Source: Saprolegnia diclina VS20 (lineage: Eukaryota > Oomycota > Saprolegniomycetes > Saprolegniales > Saprolegniaceae). From it: DNA of 64,000 bases. The DNA lies in NCBI RefSeq assembly GCF_000281045.1, contig NW_008246118.1, positions 296,127-360,126 of the forward strand, given 5' to 3'. Of the stretch, positions 34,526 through 48,977 are shown piece after piece. The notes beneath the pieces are model-generated. The model was not told the DNA's origin and ran no database searches. It saw nothing but the letters and a program-made list of their open reading frames with translations. The position numbers and the translations under genes were made by a program. How positions within the stretch are numbered: position 1 is the stretch's first letter; each line of letters begins with the position of its first letter.

Positions 34526-37500
34526 ATGAGCAGCAATAGCTTCGACGAGACGGAGCTGCTCGTGGCGTGGATCTGCGAGCGCATCCGGCTGCCGGGCTAC
34601 GCGCCCACCAAGTGGTCGCCGGCCGACTCGGCGATCGTCAAGGAGTTTGCGGAGAGTGCCAACGTGCCCGCGCTCTTCGTGTCGACGACGCCGCCTGCCG
34701 GTGGCCTCCGCGTGAGCACCGCCGCGCCGCGCGACGCCAGCTCCATCTTTTACTTTGTCAAGAACGGCCAAGTAGCCGTGAAAGCGTCGAGTGCTGCCAG
34801 CAGCCTCCAGTTCGGGTCCATCTCGGGCGAAGGCATTGCGTCATTGCTGCAGCTCATGAACACGTTCTACCTCCAGCGACTGCAGCACGAGAAGAACTGG
34901 CCCGAGAGTGTTCAGAAGGAATTCACAGCGCAGTTCTACCGCTTCATGTCGAGCTTGACCGAGACGGTCTCCCGGGGCCTCGGCAAGACGGTCTTGTACC
35001 TGCCACCGATCGCGAGTGAGAAGATGAACCACAAGGACAAGGACCTTGTCCAGCAGCTCGAGTCGACGGTGATCCATTGGACGCGGCAGATCAAGGAGGT
35101 CGTCAACAACCAAGACAACGCCCACGACGCAGAAGGCGCGGGGCCGCTCGAAGAAATCAAGTTTTGGGAGCACCGCACCGAAGACCTCTCGGGCATCACC
35201 GAGCAGCTCAACCGCCCTGGCGTCAAAGACATTGTCGACATCCTCACGCTGGCCAAGTCGTCGTACTTGCAGCCGTTCGAAACCCTGAGCCAGATCATCA
35301 AGCAAGGGTCGTTCGAGGCCAACGACAACCTCCGGTTCCTCAAGAAGCTCTGTCCGATCTGCGAGCAAATGGCGAAAGCGACGCCGAGCGAGATTCCTAC
35401 GCTCTTACCCAAGCTCCTCACGTCCATTCGGCTCATTTGGATGTACTCGCGCTACTACAACACCGAGGACCGCATCACGTCGCTTCTCCGCAAGGTCTCG
35501 AACGAGATCATTGCGCTCTCGGCCAAGACCATCTCGCTACGCGACATCTTTGACGGCGACGTCGTCCGCAGCATCCGCAACCTCGAGGAGACCATCGCGT
35601 GCGGCGTGGCTTGGAAAACCATCTACGCCAACGTCACCAACGCCGTCCAACGCGAAGGCGCGCTCCAGTGGCATTTCGATGATACGAGCATCTTTGCCCA
35701 AGTCGATGCGTTCGTGCAGCGCTGCCGCGAGCTCCTCGAAGTGTGCGAGGGCCAGATTCAGTTTGCGCGCAAAGGCGGGGGCTCGACGAGTCTGCCGTGT
35801 TTTGGCGGCAACCGCGGCCTCGAGATCGTGAAATCGCTCATGGGCATCGAGACGCAGTTTGAGGGGCACATTGACCGCCTCCGCAAGCTCGACTACGACA
35901 TCCTTGACGTCAAAATCACCTTCTGGCACAGCGACTTTAACGCGTTCAAGAACGGCGTCAAAGACTTGGAGGCCATGACGCAAAACGTCGTCAACGCCGC
36001 GTTCGACTCGGTGTCGACAATTGCGGCCGGCTGCGATTTGCTGCAGGCCTTCCAGACCATCTCCAAGCGCGAAGCCATTCGGCGCTGCCTCGAGAAGCGT
36101 ACGATCGACGTGTACGCGATGTACAAGGCGCAGATCTCGACGGTGCGCAGTCTCTTTGAGAAGAACAAGGGCGCGCCCCCGCTCTCGGCCACCGAGCCGC
36201 AGTACGCAGGCGCAGCGCTCTGGGCGCGCGGGCTCCTCCTCAAGTGCAAGGAAGATCTCACGCGCCTCTCGCAGCTCACGAGCTTGCCCTCGGGCGCGAT
36301 CGAGTTTGACGAAGCCACGTCGCACTTCGATGGCCTCAAAGCCGTGCTGAACGACTACATTCAGAAAAAGTACCACGACTGGATCGACGAGCTCAATGAA
36401 CTGGGGCAAGCGAACCTCAACGCGCGGCTCGAGAACCCGCTCATGACCAAAGTCGGTGCCGAGATGCTCGCCTCCGCCGCGGCCTTGCCGACGGCCGACG
36501 CCCTTAGCACCAATTCGAATGCTGCGGCGTCGGTCGCGCAGCCAGCCTCCGGCGACGCACCAGTCGAGAAGCTCATTGGGCGCTCCAAGAAAGGGTTTCT
36601 GCACTGCAACTTTGACCGGCCGCTGCTCCAGCTCTTTGCCGAGGTGCATTATTGGCTCTACTTCAACGGCGAGGTCCAGATCCCGTACATTGCTCACGAT
36701 ATCTGCAACCAGAAGGAGCAGCTGCGCGTGCTGCGGGAACACGTCGTGCTCGTCATCCGCGACTACAACCGCATTCTGCACGAGCTTTCGTCGACCGAGC
36801 GTCGGCTCTTTGACGACATCATCCGGAAGCTCGACCGGCGCATCCAGCCCGGGCTTCAAAAGCTCACGTGGCAGAGCAAGGGCATTGTCGACTGGTACGT
36901 GGCCGACTGCCGCAAGCACTGCGACACGACGTACCGCATCGTGCGCGAGTTCCAGGACAACAAGGAGCTCATCGCGAGCAACTGCAAGATGATTGCGGGC
37001 CTCATGCACATTGCGATCGAGCGCAACTCGGTCTACGACGACGGCGTCTTCGAAGTCAAGCAAGCGAGCCACCGCAAGGAGATTGAGAAGAAGCTGCGCG
37101 ACGCGTACGAGAGCATCCGCAGCACGATGGGGGCCATGTACACGCACTTTGCCAGCGGCCCCCCGGACGTCCAGCGCGAGTGGGCGCGGTTCGTCGAGCG
37201 CGCCGACAAAAGTCTCGAAGACGCCCTCCGTCAAAGCGTCAAGAAATCGCTCCAGGAGCTCAGCAAAGCCATCAACGGCGACGCCAAGACGGACCCGCAC
37301 CCGCTCTTCCGCGTGCACGTGGTCCTCGAAGACGGCCGCGTCGAGTTCCACCCGCTCATGTCCAACCTCACGCAGATGGTCAACACGGTGGCCAAGGAGA
37401 TCTTCAACGTCATCTCGGTCGTGCCGCGGCTCACATCGCTGCTCACGAGCACGGCCGAGCCGGTCGCGGACGCGCCGGTCGTCGAAGACACGTTCTACCA

Positions 37501-40500
37501 GTCGATCTTCCAGGACGAAGAAATCCTCAAGGTCCTCGTGCACATTATGAACGGCATGTCGGCGAGTGCGACCGAGCTGCAAAAGTACCTGGGGTACTGG
37601 GACAAGTACAAGCTGCTCTGGAACCAAGACAAGCAAGCGTTCATTCGGCGGTACGCCAAGGCCAATCGCCCGCTCTCGCAGTTCCGCGTCGACATTGAGC
37701 GCTACCGCGAGCAGCAGGTGTCCATCGCGAACGAAGACCTCACCAACACCATCAACTTTGTGCAAATCGACACGAATCTGCTCAAGGCGAGCCTCGTCGA
37801 CCACACGGTCCAGTGGATCGGCAAGCTCACGGGGCTCCTCAACCAAACCGCCGCCGACGAGCTCCGTGCGCTCAACCTGATGATCAAAGAGAACACAAAG
37901 AAGCTGCTCGTCAAGCCCGGGAATCTCGACCACCTCGGACAGAGCATTACGCTCTTGCAGGAAATCAAGGACTCGGCCCCGAGCGTCGAGGCGCAGTTCG
38001 AGCCGCTGCAGCAGAAGTACGACCTCTTGGCCGAGTTTGACGTCCAAATCTCAGACGACGAAGCGCGGGACCTCGCGGGCTTGCGGCCGCAGTGGGATGC
38101 GTACGAGCTCATGATGGTCGAGGCCAACGCGATGCTGCAAAAGTGCAAGATGAGCATGAAGCAGTCACTCCAGGACACGGTCGCGGAGCTGAGCCACCAC
38201 ATGATCGAGCTCCGGACCGAGGCGGTGGCGTCATTGCCCTACTCGGACGTCGATACGACGTCGGCTTCTGCGCATGCGACGCTGCTGGCGTTTGAGGCCA
38301 AAATGGAGGCGACGCGGGCGCGCCAGGCTGCGCTCAAGAAAGGTCTCGACATCTTTGGCATCGAAGAGTCGCCCAACGAAGACTTTGTCCGAACCGAGAA
38401 GGAGCTGGAGCTCTTGCAGACGATCTGGGCTATTTACGACGAGTGGGACGGCGTCTGGTCGAGCTGGAAGCACAACGTCTTTACGTCGCTCGACGTCGAG
38501 CGCATGGAGATGACGGCCGCGCAGTTCTTCAAGAAGATCTCGAAAGCCGGGAAGGACATGAAGGAGTGGGCGGTCTGGGCGTCCATGAAAGAGAAGATCG
38601 ACCAGTTCCGCGCGACGCTGCCTTTGATCCAGGACCTCAAGAACGAAGCCCTTCGGCCGCGCCACTGGGCGATGCTCAAGGAGGAGATGGAGAAGTTCTT
38701 CGATGCGACCGCCGAAGACTTTACGCTCGAGAAGGTCTTCTCGCTCGGGTTTCACTTGCACGCCGAGTACATCTCGACCATGTCCTCGAACGCGTCCAAA
38801 GAGCTCTCGATCGAGCAGGCGCTGGACGGGATCGCCGAGCGCTGGAACGGCATCGACCTCGACCTCGTCGAGTACAAGTCGGTGTACTTCAAGGTGCGGT
38901 CGGCCGAAGACCTCTTCACGGCGCTCGAGGACGACCAGGTGCAGCTCTCGACGATGAAGGCGTCACCGTTCTTCGACGCGTTCAAAGCCAAGATTTTGTA
39001 CTGGGAGTCGGCGCTCTCGCACGTCTCAGAGGTCGTCGAGACGCTTCTCGGCGTCCAGCGCTGCTGGATCTACCTCGAGTCGATCTTCATGGCGAGCGAG
39101 GACATTCGGAAGCAGCTGCCACTCGAGTCTGCTCTCTTTGACGACGTCAACCAGGGGTACATCCGCGTGACGTCGTCGATGGCGTCGGCCAAGAACGCAC
39201 TCAAGGGCACGCATCTCCCCAACACCCTCGAGACGCTCGTCGACATGCAGGCCAAATTGGACCAGATCCAGAAGTGCCTCGACCAGTACCTCGAGACGAA
39301 GCGGATGCTCTTCCCGCGCTTTTACTTTCTCTCGAACGACGACTTGCTCGAGATCCTCGGCCACCAAAAAGACCCGGACCAAGTCCAAAAGCACATCAAA
39401 AAGTGCTTCGAAGCCATCAAGTCGCTCTTCCTCTTGTACCCGGGCACGCGTGGCAACCTCACGTTCGAAGCCGCGGGCATGAACGCGCCGGACGGAGAGC
39501 AAGTGCTGTACCTCACCAACGTGGTCGTGGCCGGCGCCGTCGAAATGTGGCTCTTGCGCGTCGAAGCGGCCATGGTCGCGTCGCTTCAAAAGCTGTTTGC
39601 GGCTTGCCTCATCGGGTACCGCGGCAAGAAGGACAAGTGGATCAAGGAGTTTCCCGGCCAGCTCCTCATCACGTGCGGCCAGACTGCGTGGACCAACGAG
39701 TGCATCAAAGCGCTCAACGACGTCTCCAAAGGCGACAAGAAGGCGCTGAAAACGCTCAAGAAGAAGTGGGTTTCGTACCTCAACAAGCTCGCCGACATGG
39801 TGCGCGGCCAGCTCTCGTCGACCGACCGCAAGAAGCTCGTCGCGCTCATCACGATCGAGATTCACTCGCGCGACGTGATCGACCGCCTCGTCAAGCAAGC
39901 GTGCAAGTCGACCAACGACTTCGAGTGGCTCATGCAACTGCGTTTCTACTTCAACAAGGACCTCGGCGACCACGGGATCTGCGAAGTCAAGCAGACAGTC
40001 ACTTGCCTCCAGTACAGCTACGAGTACCAGGGAAACAACGGCCGCCTCGTGATCACGCCGCTCACGGATCGGTGCGTGCTGACCATGACCACGGCGCTGC
40101 ACCTCAACCGCGGTGGCAACCCGCTCGGACCGGCCGGCACGGGCAAGACCGAGACGGTCAAGGATCTCGGCAAGAACCTCGCCAAGTACGTCATCGTCTT
40201 CAACTGCTCGGACGGTCTCGACTACAAGTCGGTCGGGCGCATGTTTGCGGGCCTCGTGCAGTCTGGCGGCTGGGGCTGCTTCGATGAGTTCAACCGCATC
40301 GAGATCGAAGTGCTCTCGGTCGTCGCGCAGCAAGTGCTCACGATCATGCAGGCGCTGACGATGAAGGTCAAGGAGTTCGTCTTCCTCGGCACGATGATCC
40401 AGTGCAACCACAACATGGGCATCTTCATCACGATGAACCCGGGGTACGCCGGCCGCACAGAGCTGCCCGACAACCTCAAGGCCCTCATGCGCCCGTGCGC

Positions 40501-43500
40501 CATGATGGTGCCCGACCTCGCCTTGATTGCCGAGGTGATGCTGCAAGCCGAGGGGTTCCGCGACGCCAAAGTCCTCGCCAAGAAGACGACGACGCTGTAC
40601 GGCCTCATGATCCAGCAGCTAAGCAAACAAGACCACTACGACTTTGGGCTCCGAAGCCTAAAAGCCGTGCTCAACATGGCTGGCGCGCTCAAGCGAGAGG
40701 ACCCCAACATGCAGGAAGAGCACATCCTCTTGCGTGCGCTGCGGGACATGAACGCGCCCAAGTTTGTCCGCGAAGACGCCGCGCTCTTCAAGCTCCTCCT
40801 CGGCGACCTCTTCCCGTCGATCGAGCTCCCCATTCCGGACTACGGCGCGCTGCAGAGCGCGATCCAGCGCGAACTTGTGAGCCAGGGACTCCAGCTGCAC
40901 CCCAACATCCTCTTCAAAACGATCCAAATGTTTGAGAGCCAAGCGACGCGCCACTGCAACATGATTGTCGGTCAGACGATGGCGGGTAAATCCACGGTTT
41001 GGAAAACGCTCCAGATGGCCAAGACGCTACTGGCGAAAGAAGGCGTGAGCGGGTACACCCCCGTGCGCGTCCAGGTGCTCAACCCCAAGTCGATCTCGCT
41101 CAACGAGATTTACGGGGTCTACGACCTTGCGACCTTTGAGTGGATCGACGGCATCCTCAGCGCCATCTTCCGCACGCTCGCGAGCGACGAGAAGCAAGAC
41201 GAGAAGTGGATCATGCTCGACGGGCCGGTCGACACGCTCTGGATCGAGTCGATGAACTCGGTCATGGACGACAACAAGGTGCTCACGCTCATCAACGGCG
41301 ACCGCATCGGCATGAGCCCGTCCATGGCGCTCCTTTTCGAAGTCCAAGACCTCTCGGTCGCCTCGCCCGCGACCGTCTCCCGCGCCGGTATGGTCTACAT
41401 GGACGTCGAGGACCTCGGGTGGCGCCCGTACGTCCAGACGTGGCTCGATACGAGCATCGCGGACGCCGACGAGCGCGAGTTGCTCAAGACGCTCTTTGAA
41501 AAGTACGTGGTCAAACTGCTCGCGTTTCGCCGGACAGACGTCACTGAGCTCATCCCGGTCGCCGAGTTCAACGGCGTCAAGAGCTTCTGCAACCTCTACA
41601 AGGTGCTGGCGACGCCCGAGAACGGGGTCGAGAAGAGCTCCGAGGTCTTTGCGGCCATGGTCGAAAAGTGGTTTCTCTTCTGCCTCGTCTGGTCAGTCTT
41701 GGGCGCCGCCAACGACGACGGCCGCGCCCGCTTTGACGCGTGTCTGCGCGAGATCGACACGGTGTTCCCGCCCGTGAAAACCGTGTACGAGTTCTACGTC
41801 GACCCAAAGACGCGCGACCTCAAGCTCTGGGACGAGAAGCTGCCGACCAACTACCGCGTCTTGCCCAACACCCCGTTCCACAAGATCATTGTCCCGACGA
41901 TCGACACGCTTCGGTATGGCTTCTTGCTGCAGACGATGGTGCTTGGCGGCCTCCACGCACTCCTCGTCGGCGACACGGGCGTCGGCAAAACCACCATCAT
42001 CGAGCGCGAGCTCGAAAACCTCTCGGACACGACCTTTGCGCGCCTCGTCATGAACTTTAGCTCGGCCACGTCGTCATCGACGACCCAAGACGTCATTGAA
42101 GCCGTCATGGAGAAGCGCAGCATGAACCGGTTCGGCCCCGTCGGCGGCAAGAAGCTCGTGACGTTCGTCGACGACCTCAACATGCCGACGAAAGATGATT
42201 TTGGCTCACAGCCACCGCTCGAACTACTGCGGCAGTGGGTCGACTACGGCTGCTGGTACGACCGGAAGAAGCAGACGCTGCGGTACTTTGTCGACATGCA
42301 GCTCGTGGCCGCCATGGGGCCACCGGGCGGCGGGCGGTCGGTGATTTCGTCCCGCTTCCAGAGCCGCTTCAACCTCGTCAACATGACGTTCCCCGAGAAC
42401 ACGCAGCTGCGCAAGATTTTCGAGACGATGCTGGTGCCCAAGCTGAGTGAGTTTGACGACGAGATCAAGCCCCTCGGCGCGCCGCTCGTCACAGCCACCA
42501 TCGTGCTCTACCAGACGGTCGAGGCCAACTTCCTCCCGACGCCCGCCAACTGCCACTACCTCTTCAACCTCCGCGACATGGCCAAGGTCGTCCAAGGTCT
42601 CTTGACCGCTGAGAAACTTCTCATCTCTGGTCGGGACGGCATGCTTCGGCTCTGGATCCACGAGGCCCTGCGCGTCTTTAGCGATCGGTTGACGTCCGCG
42701 GCCGACCGTGCGCTCTTCAAGGTACTCTTTGCGCTATACGCCAGTTAATAACCTGATCTAGACCAAACTGGACGAGATCCTCGCGGCGACGTTCCAGACC
42801 GAGTGGAGCCGGCTCCTCAACACGCACGCCGAGGTGCTGAAAGAGAGCGGACCGCTCTTCAGCGGGATTTTGACGCCGTCTGAAGACGACGCGCCCGTCA
42901 AGTACGACGAAGTTGACGACGTCAAGGGTCTCAAGCATTTCGTGGAAGATCAGCTCGACAACTACAACGTTGAGCCGGGTCTCGTGCCCATGGACCTCGT
43001 GCTCTTTGGTGACGCGCTCATGCATCTGCTGCGGATCTACCGGCAGCTGACGACGCCGCGCGGCAACCTCCTGCTAGTCGGCGTCGGTGGCAGCGGGCGG
43101 CAGAGTCTGACGCGCCTCGCAGCCTTCATTGCGAGCTGCGACCTTTTCCAGATCGAAGTGACCAAGAACTACCGCCCCATGGACTTCCACGAAGACATGA
43201 AGAAGCTCTACAACAACACGGGCGTCCAGAACAAGCGGACAACGTTCCTCTTCAGCGATACGCAGATCAAGAGCGAGTCGTTCGTCGAAGACATCAACAA
43301 CATTCTGAGCTCCGGCGAGGTACCTCGTTTCAAATCTGGTACCTGGCACTGAGATCTGAGACATACTCTAGATTCCTGGTCTCTTTGAGAAGGACGAGCA
43401 GAGTACGATCATCGACAGCGTCCGGCTCCGAGCGCGCGCGCAAGGCGTGAAAGAGACGAAAGAAGGGCTCTGGGGCTTCTTCATCGGCGAAGTGCGCCGC

Positions 43501-46500
43501 AACTTGCACGTGGTCTTGGCGCTGAGTCCGATCGGAAAAGGGTTTCGCAACCGCGTGCAGCAGTTTCCGTCGCTTGTCAACAACACGACGATCGACTGGT
43601 TTGACGAGTGGCCCCTCGATGCGCTTCAAGAGGTCGGGATGAAGTTCCTCGACGAGAAGCGCATTGCGGCCGAGGCCCAGCGGCCCAAGATCGCGACGGT
43701 GTTTGCAGTCGTCCATAGCTCGGTCGTGCTCGCATCGGCGCAGATGCTCTCGTCGATGAAGCGGCACAACTACGTCACGCCGACCAACTACCTCGCGCTC
43801 GTCAAAGGCTACGTCGTACGTCTCAAGCCTGCTATGCATCCGTGGCGACACAAGATCTCGTAGGAATGTCTCCTCGAGAAGAGCTCGGCGATCATCGATT
43901 CGCGCGACAAGCTCAAGAACGGGCTCGCAAAACTCGAAGAAAGCCGGACGCAGGTCGAAGAGATGTCCAAGCAGCTCGAAGAGCGCAAGGTGGTGGTAGC
44001 GCAGAAGAATAAGGACTGCAGCGACCTCCTCGTCATCATCGTCTCGGAGCGGCGCGTCGCCGACGAGCAGCGCAAGCAGGTCGAAGCCGAGTCCGAGCGC
44101 ATCTACAAGGAAGAGGTCGAGACCAAGAAAATCGCCGACGACGCCCAGAAGGATCTCGACGAAGCGCTGCCGGCGCTCGCCAAGGCCATGGCCGAGGTCG
44201 ACCTCCTCGACAAGAAGGCGATAGCCGAAGTCAAAGTGTACTCCCAGCCCCCGGAAGCCGTCTCGCTCGTCATGTGCGGGGTCATGGTGCTCTTTGGTCT
44301 CACGCCGACGTGGGCTGTCGCCAAAGTCAAGATGAACGACGTCAACTTTCTGCAGCAAATCAAGACCTTTGACAAAGACTCGATCCGCGACAAGACGATC
44401 GCCGCGCTCAAAAAGTACACGTCCAAGGAGATGTTCAAGGCCGACATTGTCCGCAAGGTCTCGGGCGCCGCCGGAGCGCTCTGCTCGTGGGTGCTCGCGA
44501 TGGAAGTCTACTCGACCGTCTTTCGTCTCGTTGCGCCCAAGCGCGAAGTTCTCAAGAAATCTCAGAACGCGCTCGAGTCCAAGCAAAAGGACCTCCAGCG
44601 CGCCAAAGGCAAACTCCAAGAGGTCACCGAGAAGGTCGAGTCGCTCAAGAAGCAGTACGACGACAGCGTGAGCGAGAAGAACGCGCTGCGGGAGGAGGCC
44701 GAAGTGCTCGAACTCAAGCTCTCGCGCGCGACGCAGCTCGTGTCCGGTCTCTCGGGCGAGCGCGAGCGCTGGCAAGTGAGCATCGCGACAAAAGAAGCGT
44801 CGCTGCTCAACGTGGTGGGCGATGCACTCGTCGCGGCAGCGTTCCTCTCGTACGCGGGGCCGTTCGACACGGCGTTTCGCGCGTCGCTCGTGGACACGTG
44901 GTCGAACCGGGTCGTGCAGCAGGGACTCCCGCTCTCGCCGTCGTTCCAGTTCACCGACTTCCTCGCCGACCCCACCGACGTTCGCCACTGGAACGCGCAC
45001 GGACTGCCCCGCGACAACTTGTCAACGGAGAACGGTGTGGTCACGACCCGCGGGAAGCGCTGGCCGCTCATGATCGACCCGCAAGGCCAAGGCAACAAGT
45101 GGATCAAGTCGCTCGAGGGCTCCAAGCTCGATGTCGTCGACCCCATGATGAAGGACTTCCTGCGCAAGCTCGAGAACGCCATACGCTTTGGCACGGCCGT
45201 GCTCATGCAAGACGTGCAGGAGGAGCTCGACCCGAGTCTCGAGCCGATCCTGACCAAGAGCATTGTCAAGGTCGGGAACCGCGACATCCTTCGCATTGGT
45301 GACAAAGAGCTCGACTACAACCACGACTTTCGGTTCTACCTCACGACGAAGCTGCACAACCCCCACTACACCCCCGAGGTCTCGACCAAGACGACGATCG
45401 TCAACTTTGTTGTCAAGGAGCAAGGCCTCGAGGCACAGCTCCTCGGCACGGTGGTGCAGATGGAAGAGCCCGCGCTCGAAGAGCAGAAGTCCGAGCTCGT
45501 CATCAAGGTCGCGGCCGCGAAGCGCAAGCTCGTCGACTTGGAGAATGAGATTCTACGCCTCCTCTCGGCCGCAAAAGGCTCACTCCTCGACGACGAGTCG
45601 CTCGTCAACACCCTCAATGCGTCCAAGACGACGTCGGAAGAAGTGAGTTCGCAGCTCGTCGTAAGCGAAGAGACCGAGCGCAAGATCGACGCCGCGCGCA
45701 TGGGCTACGTCGCGGTCGCCGTGCGCTCGTCGACGCTCTACTTTGTGCTCAACGACATGACCAAGGTGGACCCGATGTACCAGTTCTCGCTCGACTCGTA
45801 CGTCGACTTGTTCAAAGAGTCGATCGCGAAGAGCCGGTCGGCGCGCCAGACGCTGACGCTGACCGACGACCTTGGCGAGCGCATCACGGCCATCAACGAG
45901 TACCACACGTACGCCGTCTACGCGTACGCCTGCCGCGGCCTCTTTGAGCGCCATAAGCTCCTTTTTTCGTTTCAAATGTGCATCCGCGTCCTCCAGAGCC
46001 TCAAGAAGGTGCCGCTGGACGAGTACGAGTTCCTCCTCAAAGGCGGAAGCGTGCTCGGCCATGACGAGCGCGTCGCCAACCCGGTTGCCGACTTTTGCCC
46101 CGAGAGCACGTGGAACGCAGTCGTGGATCTCAACCGGCTGCCCCGTTTCCAAGGACTCGTGTCGTCCTTTGAGCAAACGGGCAAGGGCTGGAAGCAGTGG
46201 TTCCAAAGCAGCGCGCCCGAGATCGAGCAGCTCCCGGGCGACTGGGAAGGCAAGTGCAACGAGCTCCAGCGCATGCTGCTTCTCCGCGTGCTCCGCTCGG
46301 ACCGCGTGACGATCCAAGCGTCCAAATTTGTGGCCACGAACCTCGGCGCGCAGTTCGTGGACCCGCCCCCCTTTGACCTCCGCGCGATCTACGACAACTC
46401 GACGTACAAGACGCCGCTCATCTTTGTGCTCTCGCCAGGCGTCGACCCGACCAACAACCTCATGGCGCTCGCCGAGACGCTCAATAAGAAGGTCGAGAAC

Positions 46501-48189
46501 TGCGCCCTCGGGCAGGGCCAGAGCGGGTTCGCCGAGGCCATGCTCGCGCGCGGGCTCGAGGGCGGCCACTGGGTCTTCTTGGCCAACTGCCACCTCATGT
46601 TGAGCTGGGCCCCGACCCTCGAGAAGCTCATCGACAACTACTGCGCGAACCCGAGCGTCAACCCCAACTTTCGGCTCTGGCTCACGAGTGACCCGAATCC
46701 CAAGTTCCCGATTGCGATCCTCCAGCGCGGGATCAAGATGACGACCGAGCCGCCGCGGGGTATTCGCGCCAACTTGCTCCGGCTCTACAACACAATGACG
46801 CCGGAGCGATTTGCGCGCTGCAAGCAGACCAAGAAGTACAAGCGCCTCCTCTTCTGCCTCTGCTGGTTCCACGCACTCCTCCTCGAGCGCCGCAAGTTCA
46901 ACAACCTCGGCTGGAACATCCCGTACGACTTCAACGAGAGCGACTTTGCGATCAGCGAAGACGTACTCGCCATCTACCTCGACGAGTACGACGAGACGCC
47001 GTGGGAGGCCCTCAAGTACCTCATTGCGCAGGCCAACTACGGCGGGCGCGTCACCGACGACTGGGACCGCCGCTTGATGCTCGTGTATGTGGGTCAGTTC
47101 TTCTGCGAGGACATTCTCGAGCTCGAGATGGCGCCGCTCTCCGAGTCGCCCGAGTACTACGTGCCGGACGACGGCGACCTCGCCACGTACGGTGACTTTA
47201 TCCGCAACCTCCCGCTCGAGGACCCGCCCCTCGCCTTTGGCCAGCACCCGAATGCGCAAATTGCTTCGCAGATCGACAATGGCCGGGAGCTCCTCAGTAC
47301 GATTCTGAGCTTGCAGGCCATGGGCGGCGGCGACGGCGGCAAGGGCACCGACGAGAAGATCCTGAGCGTCCTCCAGAACCTCAAGGAGAAGGTACCCGAC
47401 CCGTTCGACCTCCCGACGGTCAAGCTCAACCTCTCGGCGCGCAGCGATCCGGACGCGCTCAAGACCGTGCTCGTGCAGGAGCTCGAGCGCTACAACAAGC
47501 TACTGAGCACGATCAAGTCGTCACTGATTGCGCTCGAGAAGGGTCTCCAAGGCCTCGTCGTCATCACGCCTGAGCTTGAAGGCGTCTCACAAGCGCTACT
47601 GCTCGGCGCAGTGCCCAAAGCGTGGAGCTTTTGCTACCCGTCGCTCAAGCCTCTCGGTGCGTGGACGGCCGAGCTCGAGCAGCGCGTCGCCCAGATGCGC
47701 CACTGGGCGCACACGGCGATGCCGGTCGTCTTTTGGCTCGCGGGCTTTACGTACCCGACGGGCTTCTTGACGGCGCTACTGCAGACGGCAGCGCGCAAGA
47801 ACGGCGTCTCGATCGACTCGCTCAACTGGGAGTTCCTCATCGTCAACCAGCACGAAGACTCGATTGTTGTCGGTCCCAAGGACGGCGCGTACGTCAAAGG
47901 TCTATTCCTCGAGGGCGCCCGCTGGGACTTTGAGCACGACTGCTTGACCGAGCCGCTGCCCATGGAGCTCTACTGCGTCATGCCCATGATCCACTTTCGA
48001 CCAGTCGAGAACAAGAAGAAGGCGGCCAAGGGCACGTACAGCTGCCCGCTCTACATGTACCCGATCCGCACCGGCACGCGCGAGCGACCGTCCTTTATGA
48101 TCGCCGTCGATCTCAAGTGCGGCGCCCAGCGGTCGCCCGACGTGTGGACCAAGAGGGGCACCGCGCTCCTCCTCTCGTTGAGCACGTAG
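34526..48189 (+). CDS. Axonemal dynein heavy chain (inner-arm-like)
   Basis: Exons 34526-42721, 42762-43319, 43372-43815 and 43864-48189; 4507 residues, the normal axonemal size. The start is [12 protein letters not shown] tail/linker region covers residues 1 to about 1830. AAA1 has [15 protein letters not shown] (about 1868) with [17 protein letters not shown]2 [12 protein letters not shown] (about 2147); AAA3 [12 protein letters not shown] (about 2481) with [11 protein letters not shown]4 [14 protein letters not shown] (about 2837). Stalk coiled coils flank the microtubule-binding region near 3080-3330, then AAA5, AAA6 and a C-terminal domain ending LLLSLST. ATP hydrolysis at AAA1 powers flagellar bending. 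[18 protein letters not shown] suggests DNAH2/6/10-type inner-arm chains, but I cannot settle the subclass. Confidence 0.93.
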
Positions 48190-48261
48190 GTAGTAAGTGG
48201 AGTAATCCAACCCTCTGTACATAGTTCACTCAAGGGCAAAGGAATGCGTCGTTGAAGGAGC

Positions 48262-48760
48262 TTAAGCCGTGCGGACAATGATGTGCACGCCGCTGTCCGT
48301 GTCGACGATACCGCTGATCTGGCCGACCTGGAGGCCAAAGCTAAGCAGTGGAGATGAGACCTCTGGCACCCATCGTGCTCGTACGCAGCATCTTCGAACG
48401 GCTTTTGCATCATGCCACGGCCGAACGGACCGAGGTCGCCACCACGCGTACCGCTGCTGCAGTCGCTGAACTGGATTGCAAGGTCTTCGAAGCGAGCGGC
48501 GCCCGACGTGATCTTGTTGCGCAGTTCTACAACGGCCCGCGCTAAGCGATCTTCCTGCAGCGGCGCTCGTACCGGTGAGGATCGCGATGGCCTCGTCCTT
48601 GGAGCGCGTGATGTTGGGCGAGAGACGCGAGGCTACGGCCCATCATGAGCCTTCACATACAGCGTCTACCTCGCCCCGTAGGGCTCCATGCTGCCAACGT
48701 ACCCGGGCGGCGCGACCCGCTGTGCTTGATGAGGAGGTGCGAGGCGCGGACTTGGGACAT
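48262..48760 (-). CDS. PIN1-type peptidyl-prolyl cis-trans isomerase without a WW domain
   Basis: Exons: 48760-48703, 48632-48573, 48526-48385, 48340-48262; 112 residues. The protein begins at the parvulin fold ([19 protein letters not shown]). Residues matching PIN1 His59, Lys63, Arg68 and Arg69 are His8, Lys12, Arg17 and Arg18. The catalytic Cys lies in FSDCSS, followed by [10 protein letters not shown] and [10 protein letters not shown]. The basic triad predicts phospho-Ser/Thr-Pro specificity. The N-terminal WW domain of animal and fungal PIN1 is absent, as in plant PIN1. The acceptor at 48527 was chosen over one at 48542 because it gives a normal 46-nt intron and a better family match. 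Confidence 0.9.
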
Positions 48761-48879
48761 GGTCGATGAATGCGAAATGACGTAGCTGTTCAAAAAATGC
48801 AATTGCCCCATACAAATGCAGAGTAATAAAACGTGGGGAAACCCTAATTGCTGATTCGCCAACGACGCTTGATTTATAG

Positions 48880-48947
48880 CCAATTAAACGATTTGCCTTG
48901 CGTTTACGACCTCGGATTCGTCAATAAGCTGCATATTTCCAGCCAAT
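48880..48947. promoter_or_regulatory. Two CCAAT boxes between PIN1-like gene and MsrB
   Basis: CCAAT at 48880-48884 and 48943-48947 on the plus strand within the 217-bp divergent spacer. The second, in the context TTTCCAGCCAAT, lies 31 bp before the MsrB ATG. Confidence 0.45.
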
Positions 48948-48977
48948 GGCCTTGCGGCATCCATAGAGATCCCGACC

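Noticed and set aside
35537-47259. Several 500-840-codon open frames antisense to dynein (35537-38047, 39026-40546, 43330-45000, 45580-47259)
   Set aside because: Same compositional shadow effect; no recognisable domains and fully covered by dynein exons.
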